Shown in pieces: positions 30,371-40,136 of a stretch of DNA of 64,000 nt. This stretch comes from Candidatus Thalassarchaeum sp. GTDB taxonomy: Archaea > Thermoplasmatota > Poseidoniia > Poseidoniales > Thalassarchaeaceae. The stretch covers positions 1-64,000 of the forward strand of contig JADHRW010000001.1 in assembly GCA_016777225.1 (NCBI GenBank), read 5' to 3'. Positions within the stretch are counted from its first letter, which is position 1. Each line of letters begins with the position of its first letter. The position numbers and the translations under genes are program-made. Below the pieces are notes generated by a model. The model was not told the DNA's origin. It searched no databases and saw nothing but the letters and a program-made list of their open reading frames with translations.

Positions 30371-30661
30371 GTGCTAAAGATGGTCAAAATGCCGCGTAAA
30401 GTTATGCGTTACAGTCCTTCTGCAGGTAAGCACACAGAGCATACTGTTGAGCGCGTTAAGAAAAGGCGCGCCAGTGAACTTAAGTGGGGTCAGAGAAGAT
30501 TCCGTAAAGTTACAGCTGGTTACAGGGGTTTCCCTAGACCTAAGCCATCAGGTGAGAAACCAACAAAGCGTGTCAATCTGGTATTTAGATGTACAGAGAC
30601 AGGTAAAGGTCATTCACCTGCTGGAAAGCGTGCAAAGAAATTCGAATTAATTGATAAATGA
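30371..30661 (+). CDS. rpl44e: Ribosomal protein L44e
   Basis: MVKMPRKVMRYSPSAGKHTEHTVERVKKRRASELKWGQRRF...; real start probably 30380 or 30389. Confidence 0.92.
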   Translation: MLKMVKMPRKVMRYSPSAGKHTEHTVERVKKRRASELKWGQRRFRKVTAGYRGFPRPKPSGEKPTKRVNLVFRCTETGKGHSPAGKRAKKFELIDK

Positions 30662-30674
30662 TTGAGGGATAGTG

Positions 30675-30845
30675 ATGAGTGGAAAATTCCTACGTGTAAG
30701 TTGCACAGATTGTGGACATGAAACCATTCTCTTTGACAGGGCGTCAACTTCTATCTCCTGTTCTATCTGCGGTGCTACATTAGCAAGACCTGCAGGTGGA
30801 AAAGCAGATCTCTCAGGAAGCACAGTTGTAGACGTCCTCGAATGA
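30675..30845 (+). CDS. rps27e: Ribosomal protein S27e
   Basis: Read from sequence: MSGKFLRVSCTDCGHETILFDRASTSISCSICGATLARPAGGKADLSGSTVVDVLE*; absent from the ORF track because it is 56 aa. Confidence 0.93.
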   Translation: MSGKFLRVSCTDCGHETILFDRASTSISCSICGATLARPAGGKADLSGSTVVDVLE

Positions 30846-30858
30846 AGGGGACAGTACA

Positions 30859-31647
30859 ATGAGTGATACCAGCGATCCATGGCCTGAAGAGGGCGAACTT
30901 CTTGTCTGTACTGTAAAAGGTGTAAAAGAAAATGGTGCTTATCTAAATCTAAATGGATATGGCGAAAGAGAAGGGTTCGTATTCATTGGAGAGGTTGCTG
31001 CAGGATGGGTAAAAAATATCCGAGCACATTTGAGAGAAGGACAAAGAGTTGTCGCTAAAGTCGTCAACATAAAGAAAGATAGACAAAGAGTAGATTTGTC
31101 GATTAAAGCAGTCTCAGCAGAAAGAAAAAAAGACACATTACAAACATGGAAAAATCAACAGCGTGCAAGTCAAATAATGCGCGTAGCAGCAGAACGTGTT
31201 AATTGGGATGCTGAAAAAACAGAGACTATATCTGAAGAAATGATTGAAAAATTCGGTTCACTGTATGGAGCCTTAGAAGAATGTGCAATTACAGAAACTG
31301 CACTTTCTGATTCAGGTTTTTCCGGAGATTGGATGAAAGTTGTAACTGAATTAGCCATTGAAAATATCGTTCCACCTTTTGTAGAAATAAGAGGAATTTA
31401 TGACATAGAAGTTTGGGGACCTGAGGGAGTTCAAGCAATTCGAGAAACTTTAGCAGCAGCAGAATCAGTAGTAGAAGATGAAGAAGAAGTGACATTGACC
31501 TGCCACTATAATGGAGCACCTCATTATCGAATCGATATTAGAGCCCCGGATTATTCATTGGCTGAATCTGCATGGGAAGCTGCGAAGAAAATTACTACAG
31601 AGAAAATCAAGTCGGTTGAGGGGTCAATCTCTATAGAAAGACTATGA
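30859..31647 (+). CDS. Translation initiation factor aIF2 alpha
   Basis: N-terminal S1 domain (GELLVCTVKGVKENGAYLNLNGYGEREGFVFIGEVAAGWVKNIRAHLREGQRVVAKV), alpha-subunit C-domain; between S27e and Nop10. Confidence 0.93.
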   Translation: MSDTSDPWPEEGELLVCTVKGVKENGAYLNLNGYGEREGFVFIGEVAAGWVKNIRAHLREGQRVVAKVVNIKKDRQRVDLSIKAVSAERKKDTLQTWKNQQRASQIMRVAAERVNWDAEKTETISEEMIEKFGSLYGALEECAITETALSDSGFSGDWMKVVTELAIENIVPPFVEIRGIYDIEVWGPEGVQAIRETLAAAESVVEDEEEVTLTCHYNGAPHYRIDIRAPDYSLAESAWEAAKKITTEKIKSVEGSISIERL

Positions 31648-31709
31648 TTAGGGTTTTTCGACATATTAATTCATACACCCTCAAACATCACAACAATCTG
31701 AGGGGTCGC

Positions 31710-31931
31710 ATGGTACGTACAAAATTACAGCGCTGTAAAGACTGTGAGAAGTACGGACTTGGAGATATCTGCAAGCATTGTGGTGGTAAAATGGAAACAG
31801 TTGCTCCACTGAAATATTCACCAGAAGATCCACAAGGAACTAGGCGAAGACAAAGAGTCGATGCTGGCAGTGATGAATGGATCGAATCACTCCCAACCCC
31901 TCGGAAAGTAATCGAGGGGGAAGAGGAGTGA
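31710..31931 (+). CDS. H/ACA RNP protein Nop10
   Basis: MVRTKLQRCKDCEKYGLGDICKHCGGKMETVAPLKYSPEDPQGTRRRQR; start revised from 31644. Confidence 0.92.
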   Translation: MVRTKLQRCKDCEKYGLGDICKHCGGKMETVAPLKYSPEDPQGTRRRQRVDAGSDEWIESLPTPRKVIEGEEE

Positions 31932-32689
31932 AAACAAGATTCCATTGGATAGTTGGTCAAGGTTTGCCTGAACATTCGGCGATATTAGAAGCAGTACCTG
32001 GTGTAGGGAATGTGGGAAAATTGGTCGTAGATGCTTTAGTCGAAAAACATCCATCAAGAACTATAGGATGGATTCTGCATCCGGATTTCCCCCCTCATGC
32101 AACATTATCTAAAGATGGATTAATGGCTCCTCCAAGATTAGACATTAATTCAGTTATATTACCAGATGGTAAGACAATAATCACGATAGGAGGAAATTTA
32201 CAGCCAATGACAGCAAATGGTCAATTTGAGGTTGCAGATAGTATTCTCGAACTAGCAAAAAAATATAATACACCCCAATTACTTGTATTAGCAGGTCTAG
32301 CGGCAGGTGCTGAAGACAGAAGTATCTATGTCATTTGTGCAGATTCAGAAGTCAAAAAATCATTAGAGAAAAATGATATTACAGTAACAAATGAACAACC
32401 CACTTCAGGAATGATTGGTATGGCAGGACTCCTGATTTCACTTTCCCCGTTGCATGATGTTCGTGCTATTGGTCTTGTAGCTGAAACAATTGGAGCCAGT
32501 GCAGATGTTCTTGCTGCTGACAGACTAGCATCTTGGATAGAAGAGGGTTTAGAATTACCCCTAAATTTAGACTTAGATACCACTGAAAAAACTGCTGAGA
32601 AGTTACTGGCAACAATGGAGGTATCTGAAAGTATAAATGATATTCTGGAAAATGGTGAAAATCAGAATGATTCAAACTTTTACGCTTGA
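31928..32689 (+). CDS. PAC2-family proteasome assembly chaperone-like protein
   Basis: 'AVPGVGNVGKLVVDALVEK', 'TSGMIGMAGLLISLSP', follows Nop10; GTG start overlaps the Nop10 stop. Confidence 0.8.
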   Translation: MKTRFHWIVGQGLPEHSAILEAVPGVGNVGKLVVDALVEKHPSRTIGWILHPDFPPHATLSKDGLMAPPRLDINSVILPDGKTIITIGGNLQPMTANGQFEVADSILELAKKYNTPQLLVLAGLAAGAEDRSIYVICADSEVKKSLEKNDITVTNEQPTSGMIGMAGLLISLSPLHDVRAIGLVAETIGASADVLAADRLASWIEEGLELPLNLDLDTTEKTAEKLLATMEVSESINDILENGENQNDSNFYA

Positions 32690-33426
32690 GGGATAATATG
32701 AATATACTCTTAGGAAGTGGCGGGATAAGAACCCCTGAAAGAAAAAAAATGTTCTTGGATTTGATGAACGAAAATTTCGACAAGTGCCGAAAGATTATTT
32801 TTATACCATATGCAAGTAATGACTATGATGAATATACAAATAATGTCAGAGAAATGTTTAGTGAGTCGAATTATGAGATTATTGGAATACATGAAATCGA
32901 TAACCCTCTAGAAGCCATCAGTACAATGGAGGGGATTTACGTAGGTGGAGGGAATACTTTCTCATTAGTCAAAAAATTACATGAAGATAAATTAATAGAA
33001 CCGATAAAAAGAAGAATCTTAGACCACAACATCCCATATGCAGGAGTTAGTGCTGGTTCTAATGTGGCTTGTCCTACAATGCAAACAACAAATGATATGC
33101 CTATTGATTTAGTACCTTCTTTTGAAACATTTGGGATTGTGCCATTCCAGATTAATCCACATTATTATCCAGGAGCGATATGGTGGAAAGAAGATAAAAT
33201 GGAAGATTACAATCAACATTTTGGAGAAACACGACAAAGAAGAATAAATGAGTTTCATCAACATAATGATACCGTGGTTATTGGATTATATGAAGGCTCA
33301 TTCCTGAAATGTAATAATGAAGAAATAGAATTACTTGGGAATAGTGCAGTAATTATTCGGAAAAATGAAGAAATACAATCCATTAGAGAAAATCAAAAAT
33401 TAAATTACGACTTATCCACCAGATGA
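32686..33426 (+). CDS. Peptidase E / S51-family dipeptidase
   Basis: 'MEGIYVGGGNTFSLVKKL', 'PYAGVSAGSNVACPT' nucleophile Ser; likely ATG start 32698. Confidence 0.85.
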   Translation: MRDNMNILLGSGGIRTPERKKMFLDLMNENFDKCRKIIFIPYASNDYDEYTNNVREMFSESNYEIIGIHEIDNPLEAISTMEGIYVGGGNTFSLVKKLHEDKLIEPIKRRILDHNIPYAGVSAGSNVACPTMQTTNDMPIDLVPSFETFGIVPFQINPHYYPGAIWWKEDKMEDYNQHFGETRQRRINEFHQHNDTVVIGLYEGSFLKCNNEEIELLGNSAVIIRKNEEIQSIRENQKLNYDLSTR

Positions 33427-33645
33427 AACTACGATTAATTCAATTGATATATCTTCACTAATAATTGACGAGTGAGGGACAATTGTATCATTGTAAACTG
33501 CTAGAACAGTAGATGAAGGAATTTCTAAATCTTTGAGGATCATAGAAATTGAAAGAGGTTTATCTGATTCAAAAGTTAATAACTCTTCATTATGCTTAAT
33601 CTCGACACGCATGTATCTATCGAGACGAGACATGCTTATGACCAA
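33412..33645 (-). CDS. ThiS/MoaD-like ubiquitin-fold protein (SAMP candidate)
   Basis: Small beta-grasp-like protein ending IELIVVSSGG. Confidence 0.7.
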   Translation of the reverse strand: MVISMSRLDRYMRVEIKHNEELLTFESDKPLSISMILKDLEIPSSTVLAVYNDTIVPHSSIISEDISIELIVVSSGG

Positions 33646-33666
33646 TCCGTATGTGGAAAAATTACT

Positions 33667-33749
33667 GCCGAGATCGCATAGCCCGGTATTGCGATGGATT
33701 CGAAATCCATTGTCCTATGGACGCGGGGGTTCAAATCCCTCTCTCGGCG
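33667..33749 (+). tRNA. tRNA-Ser (CGA)
   Basis: GCCGAGA/TCTCGGC acceptor, anticodon loop TTCGAAA, long variable arm, T-arm GGGTTCAAATCCC; CCA encoded at 33750-33752. Confidence 0.94.
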
Positions 33750-33812
33750 CCATAAAATAGAATATAGCATAGATAGCATAACTTGATAAAGAAAATTTTT
33801 TGCCTCAAGAAT

Positions 33813-34505
33813 ATGCCTCAATATGAAATAATTAACACTGAAGAATTAAGAATGGTTAAAGTTACCTTGGATGGTGACACTGTGCGTGCTGAATCGGGAG
33901 CATTACATTATATGATTGGAAATATAGAAATGGTTACAAAAAAACCAAGTATGGGAGGTTTCCTGAAATCAATGGTATCTGGAGAGTCTATTTTCAGGCC
34001 TACATACACTGGAAAGGGAGAAGTATATTTTGGACCACCATCATTTGGAGAATACCATGTATTAGAACTGAATGGAAACTCAATGGTTCTTGATTCAGGA
34101 GCATATATTTGCTCAGATGAGGGAATAGAAGTAGGTATTATCAGAAATAAGGGCATTACAATGTTCAGTGGAGAAGGAATATGGCAAACAACTGTATCAG
34201 GAACTGGAACTTTAGTATATTATTCTCAAGGACCTATCCAAGAAATTGATTTAGTGAATTCTACACTTACTGTTGACGGTGACTTCGCAGTTGCTAGAGA
34301 TGCATCACTAAACTATGAGACAAGAATGTTAGGGAAAGGAATGATGTCGAAAATAGCTGGTGGGGAAGGATTTGTCAATATCATTTCAGGAACAGGGAAA
34401 GTATATCTTTCACCAGTTCCAAGTCGTTTCAATAATCTAGCAAGTAGAGTAATCAATCAGACAGTTGGTAAGATAATCCCACTAATTAATAGAAACAGTA
34501 ACTGA
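33813..34505 (+). CDS. AIM24/TIGR00266-family protein
   Basis: MPQYEIINTEELRMVKVTLDGDTVRAESGALHYMIGNIEM...GGFLKSMVSGESIFRPTYTGKGEVYFGP. Confidence 0.85.
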   Translation: MPQYEIINTEELRMVKVTLDGDTVRAESGALHYMIGNIEMVTKKPSMGGFLKSMVSGESIFRPTYTGKGEVYFGPPSFGEYHVLELNGNSMVLDSGAYICSDEGIEVGIIRNKGITMFSGEGIWQTTVSGTGTLVYYSQGPIQEIDLVNSTLTVDGDFAVARDASLNYETRMLGKGMMSKIAGGEGFVNIISGTGKVYLSPVPSRFNNLASRVINQTVGKIIPLINRNSN

Positions 34506-34508
34506 GAT

Positions 34509-36353
34509 CTAGAATGACATTAAATCTTCTGAACTTTTCAGAAGAACAACACGAGCACCAGGACCTAATCTCACCTGCTTTTGTCCAGCGAATTCGCCTA
34601 TTTCACCATTGAGAATTGCGATTTCATCACCTCTAGAAAGACCTGCGGCGATTACGGGAATGAACTGCTTAAACGCGACAATGCCAACTGATCCACTACT
34701 ATCTACCAATGTAATGGCCCAACGGGCTACACCTTTACCATTTGGAAATGCATTTATTGACCAGATTCTACCAATCACATTTACTCTTGTTTCAACATCA
34801 ATCATTGCTGCAATAGCATCATCCTGAGCAATAGAAATAATAGACTCAGAATCTAAGTCAATAACTAACTCACTTCTCCAAATAGATGTTAACGCATTTT
34901 CTATCTTTACACGACTTTCGTCTTGGATAGAACGAGAGACCTGAGTGGGCCCTCCAAATCGATGAACCTTTACTTTCGCCCTTTCATAGCCATCAATTAA
35001 TTTGAAAGATAAATCAATAGTTCCATCTGAATTAAGATTCGGCCCAGCCAATTCTCTAACTTCTCCAATAACTGTATGGCGTGTTTTAATATCATTCATT
35101 GCAGTAATTGGCCATGCATGAGAGAACCTCTCCAATCTTTTCTCAGATGGCAAAATTAATTCATAATCACTATTTTCACAGATTCCACGAAGTTCACATT
35201 TCTGACAACGTGCTTTGGGGTTTGGATCAATAGGAGGATTGGAGGGTTTGCCCCCCACATCAAAATATCTCAATGGTGAAGGATTAGGGGGGCAATCAGA
35301 TATATCCGGTATTTTAGAATGTATTTTTTGATACAGTGACTCTAGTTCATTATGATATTCTGCCATCTCTAATTCATTTGGCATCGGTACTTGTTTAATT
35401 GTTCCAGGTCCTAAGTACCAAATTTCTAATCCCTCTACTTCATCATTCCTTGCATGTGTTTCCCACCAAATCCAAGAATACAACCTTAATTGTTCGATAT
35501 AGCCACCTGAACGATCCCCTTTTCCAACGGATGCCTTCAAATCAACTATACGAATCCCTCCAGTCCATCGATAAACTAGATCATATTCGCCTTGGAACCA
35601 ATCATCAGGATGACATGTTGTTTCAGAAAAACTAGACCCATCTGGATCAACAAACCATGGACGTGAAACTTCCCATGCTTCAATCCAAGTCATAGGGTTA
35701 TTCGATTTTTCAGCAGCTGGATGAACTGATTTCCAATTTTTTGGAAAACCATCGGGTGCAGGCCATTCAGGGCGAAAATCACCACTTCTCCAAGATTCTA
35801 AATTAGGCCCACCATTTTCTTTCAAACATAATTCAACTTGATCTAAATGAAGATTAATACCAGCAGTTATCATTTGGCGCCCCTCTTCAGGATCGATATC
35901 TTCAGATTTACCAATACGATTAGGACTTGATTCCCAATCTAATATTGCAGAATTCCAACATTTATCAAAGTGAACTTCCATTCTTGATAAAGCCCATTCA
36001 AATAATTGCTCACGATTTTGAGGCCATTTCTCTTTAGAGATAGGTTCTAACTCTGGACCTACCCAATTCTGATCTGAATCATACGCTACTGAACCATCAG
36101 AATTTAAGGGAGATAATATCAAATCACCATCTGATGATGAGATAAAGGCAGGAGATTCCCTTAATATCCTAGAGACACAATCTTCCACAGCATTACCACG
36201 TAATATTTGAGGAGGAAGAGGACTCTTTAATTTGGGTATATATGAATAATACCAAAGTCTAGGACAAGTTTTCCAAGTAATTACCTGAGATGCAGAAAGG
36301 CGCCTATATGGGTCAACTCCAGACACATCAGGATTGGCTCGCCTCACTGGCAT
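34509..36353 (-). CDS. Cas4/RecB-like PD-(D/E)XK nuclease with C-terminal OB-fold domain(s)
   Basis: LSASQVITWKTCPRLWYY; GEYDLVYRWTGGIRIVDLKAS...QLRLYSW; CQKCELRGIC cluster; C-terminal OB-like 'RVNVIGRIWSINAFPNGKGVARWAITLVDSSGSVGIVAF'. Confidence 0.8.
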   Translation of the reverse strand: MPVRRANPDVSGVDPYRRLSASQVITWKTCPRLWYYSYIPKLKSPLPPQILRGNAVEDCVSRILRESPAFISSSDGDLILSPLNSDGSVAYDSDQNWVGPELEPISKEKWPQNREQLFEWALSRMEVHFDKCWNSAILDWESSPNRIGKSEDIDPEEGRQMITAGINLHLDQVELCLKENGGPNLESWRSGDFRPEWPAPDGFPKNWKSVHPAAEKSNNPMTWIEAWEVSRPWFVDPDGSSFSETTCHPDDWFQGEYDLVYRWTGGIRIVDLKASVGKGDRSGGYIEQLRLYSWIWWETHARNDEVEGLEIWYLGPGTIKQVPMPNELEMAEYHNELESLYQKIHSKIPDISDCPPNPSPLRYFDVGGKPSNPPIDPNPKARCQKCELRGICENSDYELILPSEKRLERFSHAWPITAMNDIKTRHTVIGEVRELAGPNLNSDGTIDLSFKLIDGYERAKVKVHRFGGPTQVSRSIQDESRVKIENALTSIWRSELVIDLDSESIISIAQDDAIAAMIDVETRVNVIGRIWSINAFPNGKGVARWAITLVDSSGSVGIVAFKQFIPVIAAGLSRGDEIAILNGEIGEFAGQKQVRLGPGARVVLLKSSEDLMSF

Positions 36354-36418
36354 GATACATGACCGAAGTCAGGGGTAAATGAACTCAACGTGTGTTTCAA
36401 ACGAATCATTACTAAAAA

Positions 36419-37567
36419 TTATTTTTGGGAATTAAGAAAAACTACAGTTAATTCCATTCTCTCGTAGGTAGGAGTGACTTCTACAATTGATACATCTGCA
36501 TCAACTATATCTGCAATATCTTCTGCAACTACTAATGGCATTTCTATTCTAGAATTTAATTCATCCCAATAAAGAAAACGAGATGGTAGGCCTGTTTCTT
36601 TACAAATCTCATTAATCCAATCATTTTGTTCATCGGGTGTCGAAGATAAAGCACCAAAAATTAGTGTACCATCATCAGTTAACGTCTCATGAGGAGCAAT
36701 AGTGTGTTCTCCTCTTCTGATGAACCTTCTGCGTAGTTGCCCTGAATCTTTGTAGGTTGCTGTACAAAATTTTAGATGAAAACCATAGGGTAGCCTAGTT
36801 ATTCCATCAATTGGGTCTGGTAAGCCCAATTGTGCGGCCATGACTCTATCTCTCATAGCAGTAGATAACTCTGCAGAACCTGCTGCTCCTGCAGTAATTT
36901 CAGTTGATAGATTAAAACCTCTCAGTTCCATATTATCATGATTCCCTACAGTGATTTCTAATTCATTCAGATTTAGAAATTGAACATCCATTCCCCTCAT
37001 TGTCTCTAATAATTCCATTAGTTCTTCTTCTTTATCTGGTTCACAAGGAATTTCTACACCTGTTAAAATACCTGAATTTTTACATGCACTTATGGTCTTA
37101 CGATATTTTTCAGCTTCAAGATTTAGGAAATGGAATCTTATTTCATCAAGACCTGCCTCTGCAAATTCATTAGCCCATTCAGGCTTGAAAGGTATACTAG
37201 TATACATATGTAGATGGAAATTAGTACCAAACTCTGCCTTTAGAATTCTGACGCCTTCTAATACACGTTCACGGGCCATCACAGGGTCTCCTCCTGTAAT
37301 ACCAGCACCTGTAGCGTTCATCGCTTTAGCTTCTTCAATTACTGCCTGCCAATCTCCTATCTCAATTTTTCTCTCATTGGCATACATAAAATCAATCTCT
37401 CTCCTTGTTTCAGAGAGAGGGCAGTAATCGCACATCCAGTGACAATGACCCGTAATAAAAAGTACTAATTTACTGCCCATTTGGCATTGAATGCAACCTT
37501 CAGTATCCATATCATCAGCAGCCTCTGGTAGTGGATTACTTTGGGCTAGCCTTAATGAAAATGTCAT
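36419..37567 (-). CDS. Radical SAM protein
   Basis: GHCHWMCDYCPLSE CxxxCxxC motif; 'GAGITGGDPVM'; ATGA overlap with the upstream gene stop. Confidence 0.85.
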   Translation of the reverse strand: MTFSLRLAQSNPLPEAADDMDTEGCIQCQMGSKLVLFITGHCHWMCDYCPLSETRREIDFMYANERKIEIGDWQAVIEEAKAMNATGAGITGGDPVMARERVLEGVRILKAEFGTNFHLHMYTSIPFKPEWANEFAEAGLDEIRFHFLNLEAEKYRKTISACKNSGILTGVEIPCEPDKEEELMELLETMRGMDVQFLNLNELEITVGNHDNMELRGFNLSTEITAGAAGSAELSTAMRDRVMAAQLGLPDPIDGITRLPYGFHLKFCTATYKDSGQLRRRFIRRGEHTIAPHETLTDDGTLIFGALSSTPDEQNDWINEICKETGLPSRFLYWDELNSRIEMPLVVAEDIADIVDADVSIVEVTPTYERMELTVVFLNSQK

Positions 37568-38166
37568 GAACGCACCTCCAATGCTTTGGAAATCAACCAC
37601 TTATGGAAGCCATTATCATTTGATAACTCAGGATGAAATGTCAACGCTATTCTATTATTTGTTCTAGCACCCACAATCTCTTCACCATGTGAAACAATGG
37701 CCGTAGAATTTTCACCTAAACTTAAAAATCGAGGTGCTCGAATAAATATACCGAGAAAATCTCTAGAAATGAGACTTGCATCAACAGTAGATTGGAAAGA
37801 TTCAGATTGACTACCATATGCATTTCTATCTACGATAGCGTCAACTATCTTACCGCCCTCATCTTGAGGGTCAGAAAGTAAAATTGCGCCAGCGCAAGTC
37901 CCCATTACAGGTAGATCTGTTTTTTCTCTAATTAATTCAAATAACTTGGGAAGTAATTGAGAATTAGTACCATTACCGATTAGTCGCATAGTTGAAGATT
38001 CCCCTCCTGGTAAAATTATTGCATCAGGGTTGGCCTCAAATAGATCATTATCTTTACGTAATTCAAATATTTGAAGTGGAATATTTAATTCATTAGCAGC
38101 ACTATTTAGAGCCTGAACATGTGCATGTCTTGCACCTTGTAACATTACTAGGCCTATGCGCAGCAT
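37564..38166 (-). CDS. pdxT: Pyridoxal 5'-phosphate synthase glutaminase subunit PdxT
   Basis: IGLVMLQGARHAHVQAL, ILPGGESSTMRLI, VMGTCAGAILLS, ALTFHPELSND. Confidence 0.92.
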   Translation of the reverse strand: MLRIGLVMLQGARHAHVQALNSAANELNIPLQIFELRKDNDLFEANPDAIILPGGESSTMRLIGNGTNSQLLPKLFELIREKTDLPVMGTCAGAILLSDPQDEGGKIVDAIVDRNAYGSQSESFQSTVDASLISRDFLGIFIRAPRFLSLGENSTAIVSHGEEIVGARTNNRIALTFHPELSNDNGFHKWLISKALEVRS

Positions 38167-38252
38167 ATACCTTCGTCAAGCCACTATGACATGAACCTCA
38201 CCCTCTCAACTATGGAGTTCGCCGATGCCATCAAAGACTCCTACCCATACCG

Positions 38253-39350
38253 ATGTATGTGACTACATCCGGACGTATCCACAACTTTGGCGCGGGGCCA
38301 GCAACATTACCATTACAAGTCGTAGAAGAATGTCAAAATGCACTACCTAATTTGAATGAAAGTGGTTTTGGATTAATGGAGATAAGTCACAGAAGTGAAA
38401 CTTTTCAAGAAATAATAGATAGTGCCATGGGAAGATTGCGTAGAATACTGACTATACCAGATGAATACACAGTTCTTTTCCTACAAGGTGGAGCATCTTT
38501 ACAATTTTATATGTCTGCTCTAAATTTGCTGAGGCCGGGAGATCATGTTGATTTTCTAGTAACTGGAGCATGGTCACAAAAAGCAATGAAAGAAGCTAAT
38601 AGAATTGGCGATGCATCACCCAGGTGGGATGATTCAGAAAATGGATTTAAATCAATCCCTAAGAATGGAGAATATTCAATTAGGAATGATGCCATGTACG
38701 TACATTACACCTCAAATAACACATTATTTGGAACGCAGTACCACCACCTTCCCGATAGTGACGGAAAACCAAGAGTCTTAGATGCTAGTTCGGATATAGC
38801 CGGAGTACCTATTGATGTAAGTGCTCATGATTTAATTTATGCCGGTGCTCAAAAAAATCTAGGTCCTAGTGGAGTAACAATAGTTATTCTATCTCCTTGG
38901 GCTATGAAAAGAGTTGGAGATGATTTGCCTACTATGCTTGATTACTCTGTTCATTCATCTAAAGGTTCTTTATTCAATACACCGAATACATTTGGTATTT
39001 TTGTTCTAGATAGAGTTCTTAATTGGGTTGAAGAAAATGGTGGCTTAGAAGGATCAGTTGCAAGAAATATCGCTAAATCAAATTTACTATATGAAGAATT
39101 AGATAGGAGTAGTTTTTGGAAACCACATGCAAAAAAAGACTCACGATCAGTGATGAATGTAACTTGGAGATTACCGAATGAAAAACTCGAAGAAAAATTT
39201 CTTCAAGAAGCAACTATTGCTGGTTTAGGTGGGCTAAAAGGACATAGGAGCGTAGGTGGGATTAGAGCTAGTCTGTACAATGGGTGCTCTATCAAAAGTG
39301 TTGAAGCTCTTGTCATATTTATGCGTAATTTTGAACAAGCAAATCATTAG
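38253..39350 (+). CDS. serC: Phosphoserine aminotransferase
   Basis: HNFGAGPATLPLQVVEE, FLQGGASLQFYM, 'AGAQKNLGPSGVT' PLP lysine, 'GGIRASLYNG'. Confidence 0.92.
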   Translation: MYVTTSGRIHNFGAGPATLPLQVVEECQNALPNLNESGFGLMEISHRSETFQEIIDSAMGRLRRILTIPDEYTVLFLQGGASLQFYMSALNLLRPGDHVDFLVTGAWSQKAMKEANRIGDASPRWDDSENGFKSIPKNGEYSIRNDAMYVHYTSNNTLFGTQYHHLPDSDGKPRVLDASSDIAGVPIDVSAHDLIYAGAQKNLGPSGVTIVILSPWAMKRVGDDLPTMLDYSVHSSKGSLFNTPNTFGIFVLDRVLNWVEENGGLEGSVARNIAKSNLLYEELDRSSFWKPHAKKDSRSVMNVTWRLPNEKLEEKFLQEATIAGLGGLKGHRSVGGIRASLYNGCSIKSVEALVIFMRNFEQANH

Positions 39351-39360
39351 AGGTAATAAT

Positions 39361-40065
39361 TTGGATAATCATCAGATGATTGGATTCATCGATTATACAC
39401 TTTTAGATAAACAAGTTAGTAATGATGATTTAGCAATATTTTGTGAAAAGGCAAGGATTTATCATCCTGCAACCGTTTGTATTTTCCCTGCGAAAATTCA
39501 GAGAGTGAGGAAGATTCTCGGTGAGGAAATTCCAATAACTGCTGTTGTAGGAGGATTTCCAATAGGGAGTAATGATAGTGAAGAAATCAGGAAAGATATT
39601 ATTTCTGCAATTAATTTAGGAGCAGATGAAATTGATATTGTAATAGAACCAAGAGAATCGGAAGATTACCCTAATGAAATAGAATTAGAAAAATTAGTAA
39701 TGATAAGAGAGGTTTCCAAGGGGAAGATTTTGAAAGTTATCATCGAAACTCCTTTACTTAGTGAGAGAAAAATTAGAGCAATAACTAGAATGGCATTAGC
39801 AGTTGGTGTTGATTTTGTAAAAACATGCACTGGGAAAAGAGGGCCCTGTACCGAAGATGTTGTGAAAATATTATCATATGAGTTAATGAGACATGAATTA
39901 ACGTTTGGGGAAAAGTTAGGCATGAAAATTTCAGGGGGAATAAAAGATAAGAATGCCGTAATGAGATTTATGAGAGTAATAAATGAAGAAGATGAGGGCA
40001 TTATTCATGAAAAAAGACTGAGAATAGGTGCATCTTCGCTAATTGATAATCTTGAGACTATCTGA
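39361..40065 (+). CDS. deoC: Deoxyribose-phosphate aldolase
   Basis: FIDYTLLD, 'TAVVGGFPIGSN', 'GADEIDIVIE', 'VDFVKTCTGKRGPCT', 'GMKISGGIKD'; likely TTG start. Confidence 0.9.
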   Translation: MDNHQMIGFIDYTLLDKQVSNDDLAIFCEKARIYHPATVCIFPAKIQRVRKILGEEIPITAVVGGFPIGSNDSEEIRKDIISAINLGADEIDIVIEPRESEDYPNEIELEKLVMIREVSKGKILKVIIETPLLSERKIRAITRMALAVGVDFVKTCTGKRGPCTEDVVKILSYELMRHELTFGEKLGMKISGGIKDKNAVMRFMRVINEEDEGIIHEKRLRIGASSLIDNLETI

Positions 40066-40136
40066 TTATACAAGATATAAATACTGTTGATGCTAAATAG
40101 GGATGGGCGTCGCAATGCAAATAGTAGGGATAAGTT

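Noticed and set aside
30371-32689. L44e-S27e-aIF2alpha-Nop10-PAC2 cluster as a novel arrangement
   Set aside because: This gene order is a well-known conserved archaeal translation cluster.
34509-36353. Cas4-like nuclease as evidence of a CRISPR-Cas locus
   Set aside because: No cas1, cas2 or other cas genes and no repeat-spacer array in the window; the OB-fold fusion points elsewhere.
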